This document shows, piece after piece, positions 36,687 through 48,729 of a stretch of 64,000 nucleotides of DNA (within the stretch, counting starts at the first letter, position 1; every line of letters begins with the position of its first letter). Both the position numbers and the translations under genes were made by a program. Source of the stretch: Tetragonia tetragonoides (Eukaryota > Streptophyta > Magnoliopsida > Caryophyllales > Aizoaceae); assembly GCA_038025085.1 (NCBI GenBank), contig CM076147.1, positions 41,662,766 through 41,726,765 of the forward strand, read 5' to 3'. The notes beneath the pieces are model-generated. The model searched no databases. It was not told the origin of the DNA and was given only the letters and a program-made list of their open reading frames with translations.

Positions 36687-36752
36687 AAACTAGGCCAGGA
36701 AAGATAGATAGTACCAGATCTGAACAAAGATATACTTAATTTGGGTGATTTC
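36428..36752 (-). repeat. Two diverged tandem units in the LINE 5' UTR
   Basis: A unit beginning aaatttgtggctt occurs at about 36428 and again at about 36591, a spacing of about 163 bp. Both continue with a 'tgagagagatagaaac/ggc' block and an 'aggccgg/ccagg…agatctga' block. This resembles the monomers that make up some LINE promoters. Confidence 0.6.
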
Positions 36753-37048
36753 CCAGAACATAAAAAAATTAAAGCTCAAACTACCTCTTTCAAAGGATTG
36801 ACGCAAAGATAAAATAATGGGAAAGTAAGACTTGAAAAGGACACTTAATTTGATGATGCTATTGGATTTGGCCGAGATTTCATTGTTCAGGCAAGGTGAT
36901 GAGCTAATTTTGTCTTGAAATTGAACCTGAGAAAGGGGAAAGTGGTGAATGGGGGGCCTGAGTTTCTTGGGAGACTTTTTTCCTCTTTTCTCTCTCTGGT
37001 TTTTCTCTCTCTTCATTTTTTCCTTTCTTTTTTTCATTATGATATAAG

Positions 37049-37061
37049 TACTTCATTTCTT
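37049..37061. repeat. Target-site duplication, 5' side of the LINE
   Basis: TACTTCATTTCTT, identical to 29830-29842. Confidence 0.85.
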
Positions 37062-38560
37062 GCATATATATATATGATAAAAATTGTTTGAAATTGTTGT
37101 ATAAATCCTATTTTTTTTACGCTTTCAGACTTTAGGCGGTAGAGCAAAATATTATATTGCAATAATGCAATAAAAACTTTGAAATGGTCGAGTCACGTTA
37201 CAAATTTGAAGTACCCTCTTCAAAGCATACTATCTACTTATTAATGTCAAAATTTAAATGAGCAAGTATCAAAAAGGGTGATAACTAATGATGTTATTTT
37301 GCTCATATTGTTAAAGCTAAAAGACGGTTTCTATGATCATTACCCATTACAATAGCAATGCATATTACTCTTGTGAATTCGTGAATGGACTTAACCGACC
37401 ATTATATCTAGAATATGATAATCTTATCTCACTATTAACGACATAACAAGCTTATTTTACAGATAATCATGCAATAAACGATTAAAGCATGATGGGAGCA
37501 AAGTGACCAATACCACTGGGAGGAGACTTTTCTGACAGCTTGTATAGTTTTAGTACCTTTTATTAACAACGTGAAAGGAAAAGAAAAACATCAAAGATGT
37601 TGCGGTTTGGCATGAAAAGTGGAGAAAACATAGATCCAAGATCCAACATTTAAAAGCACTTAACAAAGAAGGCGGTTCAAAAATGGGTTTTGGTTGGTTG
37701 CGGGTTGGGTTATCAAGTTTTTCTTGCATGCGATTCGGACCAACAAGTGAGTTTGGGTAGGGAAATGAGTTGTGTCTTTATAAATTTACCAAAGGTCCTA
37801 TTCAAGCCCAACCATTTTCTGAAAAGAACAGACCGGCCTTTTGGATCGTGTCACCCATAAATAACTCAATGTAAAATCAAACAATCTGTTGAAGAATTTC
37901 ACAAATAATGCTCTTTAGGCCCAAGTCCACAACCCAAAACTTGTTGGCTTGGTACTCAATAGATCCGGGCAAGTGGGAGGGCCCCCTATAGTAGGCCTGA
38001 CGACTCGGCCCAATAATGGGTCATGGCCCATTTACACTTGTAATTTGTAAATAGGCGGGTTAAAATAGGCCGGCCCGTCTAAAAGTTAATTGGGTAATTC
38101 CGAATCACAAATAGACCGGCCCACTTAATATTTTTTTATTTTAAAAAACTTTTAAAACTTTAAACGGGTCGAAATAGGCCAGTTCGACCCGTGCCCCACC
38201 CACCCACCCACCCACCCACCCACAAACATAGCTGACCCGACCCCACATGGCGCGTTGCCCAGGTCTAGTACTCAATGATACCATTGGTTTATTTTTTATT
38301 TTCCATCTCGAGCTCATGAATTAGCTAGACAAGATAAGAAATTAGCCAGAAAAATGTAATAAGATAAGGATTTAGCCGAGAAAAGGCAACCATAAAAACA
38401 ATAAAGATTTCAGCAATAATTGGATGGCTAATAATTGGCAATTTTATTTTCCAAAAGAGAAAGCTCCACTCAGCCAAGAATTAAAATATAAAATAAACAT
38501 CTTTTGAAAAAGATAGTAACGTTATTTGACGGCGTTATCACGCCCACAAAATACAGTAAG
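37062..38560. other. Intergenic region with repeat debris
   Basis: No gene seen. From 37990 to 38270 GC-richer blocks (ggcccatt, cgggttaaaataggcc, acgggtcgaaataggcc) look like an old mobile-element remnant, ending in a (CCCA)n run at about 38194-38223. Confidence 0.5.
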
Positions 38561-38580
38561 TCTTTTGAAAAAGAAACCGT

Positions 38581-38588
38581 TGACGTCA
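38581..38588. promoter_or_regulatory. TGACGTCA palindrome upstream of polyubiquitin
   Basis: A perfect bZIP (TGA-factor type) site about 430 bp upstream of the likely transcription start. Confidence 0.4.
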
Positions 38589-38914
38589 CGGCAAAGGAAA
38601 CGGTGACCTAACAAATTAAACAATCTCCCTAGTTTCCTAGAAATCCAAACTACGAGTAGTCCAAAATGTCTATCCACTATCCGACCGCACACTTTAAACC
38701 GTCAGATTAAAAATCAACCAAACTCATAACTCATTTTAAACCGTTAGATCATAGACCTCACTATAAACTCCAATAGGGTCGTGAGTATATTATAAATCCT
38801 CGTTGATATCGTAAAACGAATCTACTTTTCTGGTGGACCGCTTCTTCGTTTTTATTTAGAGGGAAAAAGGTAGCCTTTGCCGTGCGAGAGTTGGGCTGAA
38901 CACGTCGGAGAGCA

Positions 38915-38920
38915 CACGTG
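38915..38920 (+). promoter_or_regulatory. G-box in the polyubiquitin promoter
   Basis: CACGTG within acacgtgtcgac, the classic bZIP/bHLH core, about 65 bp upstream of the TATA box. Confidence 0.5.
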
Positions 38921-38953
38921 TCGACAAATGACTGGTTTAAATAATTTAGATTT

Positions 38954-38961
38954 TTCTAGAA
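38954..38961 (+). promoter_or_regulatory. Heat-shock-element-like motif
   Basis: TTCTAGAA gives two inverted nTTCn/nGAAn half sites just upstream of the TATA box. Polyubiquitin genes are commonly heat-inducible. Confidence 0.45.
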
Positions 38962-38979
38962 TAAGTCGGCTAAGTATTC

Positions 38980-38987
38980 TTTAAATA
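38980..38987 (+). promoter_or_regulatory. TATA box of the polyubiquitin gene
   Basis: TTTAAATA stands about 30 bp upstream of the probable start of the leader (about 39010-39020). Confidence 0.5.
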
Positions 38988-39117
38988 CGGGCTTCCGTTA
39001 AGGGTTATCTCATTCTTCACATCTGATTGTTCTCATCAAACGCCTTTTCTCTCTCTCATCTCAAATTTTCTCAAGAACACCCTTTAGAAAATCTCGAGTT
39101 TTTCTCGCTCAATCAAG

Positions 39118-39864
39118 GTATTCATCATCTCCTTCTCTATCTGTTTGGGTGTTCTAATTATGTGTTTCTTTGTGTTTTTTTTGTTGAATTTTTGTCGCGA
39201 TTCTGTGAAATTTTCGTCTGATTAGTGTTAGGGTTTTGATGATTTGAGGTTGATTATGGATTAATTGAATGTTTATTGGTTCAATTTGTGATCTTGATAG
39301 AGCTTAGAATGTTTCCGTTTATCTTAATTTGATGACAATTTCATAGCTGTGAAGTTTAGATAGTATGTTTGTATGATTGTGATATTTGGATCGAGTTGAT
39401 ATAATTTGGTTTGATTAGCTCCAATTTCGTCGGATTAGGTTAAAAATCGGTTTAATTAGCTCGAATTTTGTGATTTAGTATCTGGGTTTTAAATTTTGAG
39501 TTGAAATCATGTTCTTTTCACCTCAGATCTGATTCTAAAATATTCTTGAATTGTTGGTATTGTGGTATTTTCGTCATCGATATCATGTATATTCTAGTGT
39601 TCGGTTGAATTCTGATCTATCTCTTGTACACTAGGGTTTGGTATAATTGAATATCGTATTCTAGGGTTTGGTTCAATTGTTGTGGTCGAGATCTTATAGT
39701 CTAGGATTTTGTTGAACTTTAGCGATCAGTTTCTTATTGTGGTTCAATTGAATTGTTGTATTTTTATGGTTGAGTTCTGTTTCCTTGATTTTATTTATAA
39801 GTTTTTTTCTTTGTTCGATCAAATTTTTGGGTTCAGTTTATAATTCGTTTATGTGATCCTGTAG
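39118..39864 (+). other. Leader intron of the polyubiquitin gene
   Basis: The donor follows AATCAAG (GTATTCATC) and the acceptor is TGTAG immediately before the ATG. The T-rich 747-bp intron directly abutting the start codon is the standard structure of plant polyubiquitin genes, where it boosts expression. Confidence 0.85.
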
Positions 39865-41238
<1,374 letters not shown>

Positions 41239-43633
41239 GCTCGTGTCAGTGTCCGTCTGGTGGTTTGGAAAGCCGGTGTTAAGGCTTTTGGTTGGTTTCT
41301 ATCAAGTGTGAAGTCTCAAGAGTTTGGATGAGCTCTTTTTATGTTTCAGTATTTCAGTTTATGTTGTGAATAAGTGGTTCTGTTCTTTCTAGTTTATGTT
41401 TGTGTCTGGTGGTGATGAACTTATAAGTTCCTTGTGAATCAAATTCCATTTCCGTTTCCGTTTATAAATTTGTGTTCACTATTTTTGGCTCTTCAATATT
41501 TTCTTTGTGCTGGTTCAATACTTCAATGCATATATGACCTTTCAGAAAAACATAATATGAAAGCTGCTGGGAGTAGAAACAAAAAGGAAAATGAGTGTCA
41601 TACAACAAAGTTGTCATATGCCTTGTCTGGGCATGAATTGTTGCTGAAATCGGATTTCGTGTGTGTTATCTAGGTCTTTATTGAGTTATCAGCATTCCTT
41701 TCAATTTCTCATAGCTTGAGATTGGGGTCTAGTTGGTAGCCGTTGAACAGGTGGAAGTCCTGAAATTGCTCGATCAATTTCTCAAAGATAATTCATATCA
41801 AAGCAATATTTTGCTTCATTGTGACTATCATTGTGGATGAATGTTGTCCTGTCGGACTGCTTGTCTATTGGTGTTGTCACTTGCTAACTAACATAGTACT
41901 CAGTTATCTGTGATAGTTTTGATTCTGTTTTTGAAGTGTTTTAAGGTGTATATGATTATCTTCGTAGTCTAGTTTGCCTTGTGGATTTGTTTGTTTACTG
42001 TAGGAGCTATTGCTGACTAACACAAGACAACATGTGTGCTCTCTAAACCAACCCAAGTAGTAAAATATAAGGGTGCAATGCTCTCGCCAAGTGCAGCAAT
42101 TGAGGTATGCCATATTGCTTACATCCCATGTTTCTTTTATACTTCTCCCCTGAAGCTCAGTCTTTCCTGAATGGAGCTTTTATTCTACATTTTATGCTTC
42201 TGGTCTTGAGGCTCATCCTTGAGAATCCCTAGTTTGTGTCATACAAGCTACTTTGGGGCGTTGAGCAAAGGATTTGACGTCAGTTACCTGTTCTGCAGGA
42301 TGTGTTGGGTCCATGGTGATGAAAATATGTCCCCTTATCTTTGAGATAGAGAAGCCATAGTATAAGAGCGACCTCATGGATACCTTATGCATGGCTTGGT
42401 AAGCAATTGCTGAGACTGGCATGGTCTGCTTATCATCTTGACAAAGGGAGAGGAGGGATAACTCGAACTTGGGTGGTCCGTGATGCTTCATTTGTATGAG
42501 GTATGCCTTGTAAAATTAATATGGAATGGAACATTCTGGTTGTATTCTTGCGGTAGGTATCTTGCTTTCACTGAACTGTCCTTGTCTGTATCTCTTTTCT
42601 CCTTTTGTGAAGGGAATTTGTCTTACAGTGACGAAGACCATTTGTTTTATGAAGCTTATGTACGACAGAAATGGGGTTGTTCATCTCATTGGCTGTATTG
42701 TTGCTAAACTTGTAGACAAAAATGAAAACGCTTACTCTGTAACTGCAAGTAATGCCACGTGAAAGGAGAAGCTAAATCCGCTTAAAGATGAACTTTGTAA
42801 ATTTGAAGAAAACAAATTAAAGAGTTTAAAAGTGTAAAAGTTTAATCCTCTTTGGTAAAAAAGGGAGTCATCTCCTCCGAAGCTTGGGATTCAATTTGTG
42901 AGGAAACCAAGTATTCAATATTAATGTGATTCTGACTAATGCCGAGGATGACTGTTTCCATGTTCACCTTGATACAGTGTAGGATGGCTACATAAATTTC
43001 ACATTTCATCGAGCAGTCATTTTGATTATGCAGATTGTCCTCGTGTCTTGTTCACATTCCATATTTATAGTATGTTTACTTTCTCAGAGCTTTGGGAAGA
43101 AAGGAAAGATTTAAAGATGAGATTATGAGTAACATTTCTTTCGGGAAGCCTGGGTGTACATATTGGTTCATACACAACTCTGTAACCTCGATTCCTTACA
43201 AAGTTTTTACTCATGCTAACGGTTTGTTATTCGAAGTAGCTTCTGTTAATTTATCTGTTCAAATGATCTAGTTGTTCTTTCTGGTCTGGGTTTTTGTTGG
43301 ATACTTGAGATACTGAGTTAATTTATCTGATTGCTTTGAATTCTCTTCTACTGGTTTATATAAGAGTGTGCTCTTTAATTGTTTTCTGCACCTTTATTGT
43401 GTGCATGCGGGGGCTGTGTGCACTGTGCAGTGAAACCTTCGTGAGATTATATAAGAAGAAGCAGGGTGGAAGTACTGACTGTAAAGAGATTTAGACAGAA
43501 AAGAGATTGGCAGAGATTTAGTCTGAGGAATTTATCAATTCTGTTCCATTGTCAGGTGAGTGAGTTACTTGACTTTTTTCTGTGGCAATTGGCATGCAGG
43601 TTGCAGGGGCTAATTTTTTTTGATAACCTTTTT

Positions 43634-43668
<35 letters not shown>

Positions 43669-44001
43669 CCCGCGTGGATACAGCCTATAGTTAGAACTGC
43701 ACAAGAGAGATAACATATGAAGAGAGATAACATATGAAGAGAGATAGGTTTCAGGATGGTGGTTATAATTTATATGCTTTCTTATAATAGTCCCCTTATA
43801 AAGCCTCAACATTTGTGATAATATGAAAGTATGATGTGAGATCTCTCTCAAGTAGCTCTACTGGTTTCCCTAGGTAGAGAGCTTGTTTTCTCCCGTCATG
43901 TTTCCTGACCAATCTATTGATTTTCATCTCTGTACTGCTTTGAAGCTGCTTTTATGAATCTATTCCAGTGGGTACAGCCGTACAGAACATGTTTGAAGGC
44001 C

Positions 44002-44032
<31 letters not shown>

Positions 44033-44670
44033 AAAAAGAAAACTGATCCAAAGTAAATGATCCATGGAAGGTTTCACAAATCATAACAAAATGGATTGAA
44101 GGTTTATGACAGATTGTGTACTTTGTGGAGTGATACTCAATTCTTTGCTAGTTTTGAACTTGGCATGAACGGAATTGAGTTATTTTGTTTCCTCTATTTC
44201 ATCTGTTAGTTTGAAGTTTGAAGGCTGTGTTGTGCAGTGTGAATGTGTTATAAAAGGTTTAGTTTCTCTCTTGCATACAGCTACAGCCTACAGGTACCAG
44301 CTAGAGAGGTGATTACGTGAACCATTGGCTTCAAAGAAATTGAACACCCATACAATACCCGAACCCCAGCAAAAATAACTCCAACATTACCCCACCTTTC
44401 CACCACTTCCTTTCCGTTTCTTTCCTTGGTGAAACCCTCGACAAATTTTGGTTAGAAAGGAACTGAGACAACATGACTTTGGCTAGAAAGAATCTGAGAC
44501 AACTTATAAAGATGATTGTAGGTTGATGTTTTGGGATTATAGAGATGATTGTTTTAATGGTAAAGGAAAGAAAGAGAAAGTTGAATGTGGGTTTATCTCG
44601 CTCCCTGGAGGCTGTAGAAGGCCTTTTAACACGCCGGGTTTGGAGAAAAAGAGGTGTATTGGAGTGGGGG
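41239..44670. other. Polyubiquitin 3' flank without a recognised gene
   Basis: About 3.4 kb with scattered short frames but no domain I can identify. It includes a T run of about 33 (43636-43668), a short duplication of gagagataacatatgaa at 43707-43745, and an A run of about 29 (44002-44030). Confidence 0.5.
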
Positions 44671-44680
44671 GAGGAGCATT

Positions 44681-44869
44681 GGCGGATTCAATACGGGGCC
44701 TCGGGGTCCCGGGCAACCAGTTTTTTCGGAAAATTTTGCTAAAATACCCTAGTTTTGGAATGTTTTTGAAAATTATTGCTAAAATACCCTAACAATTTAG
44801 TTTCGGTACCCATATTATTTAATAATTCAGTTTTGGCACCCATATTATTAGTTTTCTAGATCCCGCCAC
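44681..44869. mobile_element. Small element with inverted GGCGGAT/ATCCCGCC ends
   Basis: The left end ggcggattcaatac faces the right end agatcccgcc. The internal block gctaaaataccctaa is repeated. It resembles the element at 51841-51999, but the ends are less exact and I see no target duplication. Confidence 0.4.
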
Positions 44870-44871
44870 TA

Positions 44872-45180
44872 TGGGAGGAGAGTATATTCAGTTTGTGGAG
44901 ATGTCTAAGTGTCTGTGGAGGTTGAAAGATTATAAAGGAGGGAAAGAATGGGGTTTGGTTTATAAAGTTTCATTTGATGATATTTGGTGTGATGAGAGTT
45001 TTTTGCTTTTGTTGTAGGATGCCAAAAGTGGTGCCAACTCCTGGGTTTTTCCCCACCCTTTTGAAGGGGATGTGATTTTCTTTGTAGGTGGAGATAAGAT
45101 TTTTTCTGTGAATGTTGGAACTAAAAAGGTTGTGAGCTCTGGTGTTATTCTAACTTGCTGGTTGGGAATATGATGGTTGT
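44872..45180 (+). pseudogene. Possible F-box-associated domain fragment
   Basis: The plus strand reads GGEYIQFVEMSKCLWRLKDY, then KEWGLVYKVSFDDIW, a stop, and in the same frame WVFPHPFEGDVIFF with DKIFSVNVGTKKV. The pattern of a Trp-rich segment followed by 'GDxIFF…FSVN…TKKV' resembles the C-terminal domain of plant F-box proteins. There is no F-box upstream. The assignment is tentative. Confidence 0.35.
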
Positions 45181-45765
45181 TCCATTTGTGATACCTAATT
45201 GGCCTACTTCACTCCCTTCACTGTTAGGTACATTGCTGAACTGTCTAAGTGTCTGTTGAGGTTATAGTCCTTGGACTTTGACCATAGTATTGATAAGAGG
45301 ATTAGAATTAGTATTCTGAAAGTTCTTGGATTAGCAAAAGATTAAAATAAAAATAGCAGGATTAGAAATGCTTTGTTTCTTAAACCTAATCACGCTACTC
45401 CATGGGGACAAACTCTAGTCACTCATAGCAGGATTACTTCTTTGCATGCTCTTATCTCAATGCCTTCATGTTTTATGAGTTTACTCAAAATGATTGATGA
45501 GCATGCCTTATCTGAATATATATCAGTTAACTCTGTTCTAGAGATATGTATTTAATATTTTTATTATTACTTTGTGACAGAATCTATTTGGTAATCACTA
45601 ATACTAGAATTATCTAGGGTTTGAATTTCTCTTCCTGTTTTCCTTCATTGCAAATTTGCTCTCCCTTTCAGCTACCTATCAGCTCTCATGTCTGAAGAGA
45701 AAGTTTCTCCTATTCTCTACGTTTTCGTAGTTGATGCATTAATGTTTGTTAACTGTTTACTGCAG

Positions 45766-46441
45766 CTGCTGCCTCAGAGAAAGATCTTGGTAATGAATAT
45801 CTCAAGGAAAGGAAGTTTGGTGAAGCTATTCGTTGCTACTCAAAAAGCATTACCCGCTCACCAACAGCTGTGGCCTACGCAAAAAGGGCAGCTGCTGATC
45901 TCAAAATGAATAGATACGTGCAACCTGAGAGTGACTGCACAGAGGCCTTAATGTTAGATGCGCAATACATGAAAGCGTATGGGCGCCGAGCAATAGCCAG
46001 GAATGAAATGGGCCAGTTTTGCGCGGCCAAGGAAGATGCTGAGTTTGCACTGAAATTGATTCCTCAACAAAATGATATCCTAAAGCTGTATGCAGACATT
46101 AAGGCCTCGTTTACTAGGTTGCAATCAAATGCAATGCAATGCAACTATTTTATAGGGTAAAAGGGAGGTGAAAAGTGAACGAGTGGGAGGAGAGGGATAG
46201 GAAAAGTGGGGTTGATTGCATTATCCATTGTAGTCACAATTGCTCAACTTTTCCCATGTAATGATGATTACTTCGGATGGTGTAATCAATCTTACTTTTT
46301 CCATCTCCTTCCTCCCATTTTTTCTTTTCCACTTCGCATTTTTCCTTTTCCACTTCCCATTTACCCTATAAGATGATTGCATTGAATTGTTTGCATTTGA
46401 TTGCAACCTAGTAAACACCACCTAAGTCTTTGCCGGAAAAG
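45766..46441 (+). pseudogene. TPR exon (TPR5/RPAP3-like) split by a MITE
   Basis: After an acceptor (TACTGCAG) the frame reads AAASEKDLGNEYLKERKFGE, AIRCYSKSITRSPTAVAY and KAYGRRAIARNEMGQFCAAK to LYADIK. These are two and a half tetratricopeptide repeats of the type in plant TPR5 and RNA polymerase II-associated protein 3, an HSP90 co-chaperone. The exon is interrupted by the 320-bp element 46103-46422. After it, the original exon resumes (TCTTTGCCGGAAAAG, giving SLPEK) up to a donor at 46442. A candidate next exon is 46806-46852 (ETIKGDGHEDGITPQ). I find no upstream exons or start codon, so this is a partial gene copy. Confidence 0.75.
46103..46422. mobile_element. Harbinger/Tourist-type MITE inside the TPR exon
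   Basis: The ends read ggcctcgtttactaggttgc and, inverted, gcaacctagtaaacaccacc, with a long near-perfect terminal inverted repeat. TAA flanks both sides (46100-46102 and 46423-46425), a 3-bp Harbinger target duplication. Same family as the element at 16749-17290. Confidence 0.88.
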
Positions 46442-47179
46442 GTGAAATTTTAACTTTTCATTTGCCATCCCTTATTATGTGTATTTCGAATAATTTTGTA
46501 GCCATCTTATGATAATTATGAAAGCTCATGCATTTTATATGTTGTCATATAACTACGAATGATCATGCAATTCTCTTACAAAGTAAACTTGTAGGAGTTT
46601 GATACTCTTTAATTATTCTTGAATCTTGATTGCTCTGGTGAGTATTCCTGATTAAAATCCATGAGTCCATGTACTTTGATGCAACAAAATTTAATTGTCT
46701 ATTTTGAGTGTTTATATTCGTACTTACTATGATGCCAACGTTCTTAGTAGTTCATTGTGAATGTGATAATGATCCTACATCTTCTTACCTGTGGCATACA
46801 GACAGGAAACTATCAAGGGAGACGGGCATGAAGATGGAATTACGCCTCAGTTGTAAGTCTTGTAACCTGCTGATTGATGAATAATAACTAGATGTGTAGG
46901 AGATTAATGTCTCTGTTTAGTGCTTAAATTCACTTTGTTGGAATACATATGCTTTAACCGAAGACCCAGCAAGTACTGATGTTTGTGTGCCTAATCTAAT
47001 GGTATGTAGCTTTTTGTACTTTGGTTCTGGGAAATCGCCAGCTGTGATACCTTTTGTGCATGTTAATACTAATTCATCCAAATAGGCAACTAGGACACAT
47101 ACATGTCCTGCTCAACTAGGGGATACAGTGTCCATGAGTTCAAGTGTTCAACGCTGTCCATTTTCTGAAATTTTGTGCG

Positions 47180-47490
47180 CTTAAGTCATCTATGTCAAGT
47201 GTTCATACTCATGTCACGTATCGAGTGTCAATACTCATGTCACTTGTCCATACTCATGTTAACAAGGTCTAAAGTGATCGATCTGTCAAGTGTCAATACT
47301 CATGTCACTTGTCCATACTCATGTTAACAAGGATCAGATACTCATGTCACTTGTCCATACTCATGTTAACAAGGTCTAAAGTGATCGATCTGTCAAGTGT
47401 CAATACTCATGTCACTTGTCCATACTCATGTTAACAAGGTCTAAAGTGATCGATCTGTCAAGTGTCCATACTCATGTCACGTATCGAGTT
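47180..47490. repeat. Minisatellite with a 65-bp unit
   Basis: A 65-bp unit starting ggtctaaagtgatcgatctg occurs at 47266-47330 and 47373-47437 and partly from 47438. A shortened 42-bp version lies between. Sub-motifs tgtcaatactcatgtcac and tgtccatactcatgttaac show that the unit itself arose by duplication. Confidence 0.85.
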
Positions 47491-47841
47491 TCTGACTCTG
47501 CTTTCTGGTACGTGCTCCTCCGAATGATTGCTTGCCTATTTTTGAGTATTGGATTGCTTGCCTATTTTTTGAGTTTTGAACTTCTGTTATTCATTGGAGT
47601 GTTTGGTAGTAAGAGTTGGTGAGTTACGTACGGTTGGGTTGTCAATGCGAGGGGCTGAGGGTATGGAACAGGATCATGGCATTATGTTGGAAGTTGGAAC
47701 TGAAGATAATTAACCACTCTATTTCTAAGTAACTAGTATAAGTCTGCAAATGTCACTTAGGACTAGCTAGCAACAAAATCGGGCCATAACATTAGTGAAC
47801 TTCAAATCAGAAACACAGCAAAACTTAACAACAACCCCCCA

Positions 47842-47862
47842 ACACACACACACACACACACA
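47842..47862. repeat. (AC)n microsatellite
   Basis: About ten AC dinucleotides just downstream of the first 2S albumin gene. Confidence 0.9.
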
Positions 47863-47994
47863 AACACAAACGGAGGCACACGAAAATGTGCCTTATTTAT
47901 CTAAAACTTGCTCTTATTGAACATGCATTAGAAGCATAACTCAATCTCACTACTAGCTAGCGCTAATTAAACATAAATAGAGACGACTTTTAAA

Positions 47995-48438
47995 CTAAAG
48001 TGTGGTAGCATCAGTAGCAGCAATAACATTACAGCCTCGAGTAGTGAGGCCACACCTCCTAGGAAGCTGCATGGCCTGCCTCCTCAACATCCTTCCCATT
48101 TCTCTCTCTCCTCCCACCATCATCCCCCCTCTCATCTCCTCCACGAGGCTCTCTATCACCTCACAAACACACTCGTCATCCAAGTTTTGTAGCATGTCAC
48201 AGCACTCCCTAAGGCAGCATGCTTGGTTCCCGGCATTGGGGTGCATTATCATCCGCATCTCGCTCCGCAGGTGCTGCTGGCAGTGCTCCATTTTCTCCAT
48301 CCTCGCCTGTTGCTCACACCTCGAGCTCATCTGCCGCCCCTCGTTCGATAAACCGGTGGTGGTTTCTGTGGCTATTGCGGCGGTGAGGAGGAGGGCACCA
48401 ACTAGGAGTGCTAGGGTTGAGAATAAGGTCTTTGCCAT
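47995..48438 (-). CDS. 2S albumin seed storage protein
   Basis: An intronless 147-aa precursor. 2S albumins are small Cys-rich seed storage proteins made on the rough ER and stored in protein vacuoles; some are allergens. The N-terminus MAKTLFSTLALLVGALLLTAA is a signal peptide. The mature part shows the family skeleton C…C…CC…CxC…C…C (SRCEQQ, EHCQQHL, ECCDML, DECVCE, RRCG, RGCN) and is rich in Met, Glu, Gln and Arg. Two further cysteines (QACCLRE) lie directly before the canonical CC pair, giving ten in place of the usual eight. The promoter has a TATA box at 48513-48518 and RY/ACGT motifs. Confidence 0.9.
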   Translation of the reverse strand: MAKTLFSTLALLVGALLLTAAIATETTTGLSNEGRQMSSRCEQQARMEKMEHCQQHLRSEMRMIMHPNAGNQACCLRECCDMLQNLDDECVCEVIESLVEEMRGGMMVGGEREMGRMLRRQAMQLPRRCGLTTRGCNVIAATDATTL

Positions 48439-48512
48439 TTTGGATGAGTGGTTCTTTTGTGGAATAAGTGGTGAATGGTGATGTGTTGTGTTACTTCTTT
48501 GGGGTGGGTTTG

Positions 48513-48518
48513 TTTATA
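48513..48518 (-). promoter_or_regulatory. TATA box of the first 2S albumin gene
   Basis: On the minus strand it reads CTATAAAC, about 75 bp upstream of the ATG. Confidence 0.6.
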
Positions 48519-48534
48519 GAGATTGTGAGGGTAT

Positions 48535-48674
48535 TGCATGTTGATTACGTGGCTGGTGAAATTTGCATGCTTAGGATGGAATTCTTTTTGGCTTTGGTTT
48601 GGGGAGGGGTGTATGTATGTGAGTGTGTGGTGTTGGTGTGCATGCTAAGATGGTCTACACGTTGTGGGTGCATG
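48535..48674 (-). promoter_or_regulatory. RY motif cluster and ABRE of a seed promoter
   Basis: TGCATG/CATGCA cores lie at 48535-48540, 48564-48570, 48639-48645 and 48669-48674, and ACGTGGC (ABA-response type) lies at 48547-48553. RY elements bind the seed B3 factors ABI3/FUS3/LEC2. The cluster fits embryo-specific expression. Confidence 0.7.
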
Positions 48675-48729
48675 TATATAAAGATCAGATGGTCCGTGCT
48701 ATTGCAGGAGTTGGATCAAAATGTCTGAA

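Larger units (their letters stand above)
29843..37048 (-). mobile_element. Full-length L1-type LINE (inactive)
   Basis: Order on the minus strand: 5' untranslated region with tandem units (37048 to about 35820), ORF1 (35819-34102), ORF2 (34049-29955), short 3' region and A-rich tail (T-rich at 29843-29867). Perfect 13-bp target-site duplications flank it. Domains: ORF1 has a DUF4283-like nucleic-acid-binding N-terminus and a CCHC knuckle; ORF2 has an AP-type endonuclease, reverse transcriptase with FADD, a zinc-binding domain and a C-terminal RNase H. Both ORFs carry stops and frameshifts, so the element cannot make its proteins. The intact TSD and complete length suggest a fairly recent insertion. 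Confidence 0.93.

Noticed and set aside
43518..43851. Frames with long Lys runs
   Set aside because: They are created by translation of the T run at 43636-43668.
47266..47488. Spaced repeats considered as a CRISPR array
   Set aside because: The repeats are contiguous, with no unique spacers, and the DNA is plant nuclear.
48002..48481. 159-codon open frame on the plus strand over the first 2S albumin
   Set aside because: It is antisense to a gene with a signal peptide and full Cys skeleton; no domain is visible.
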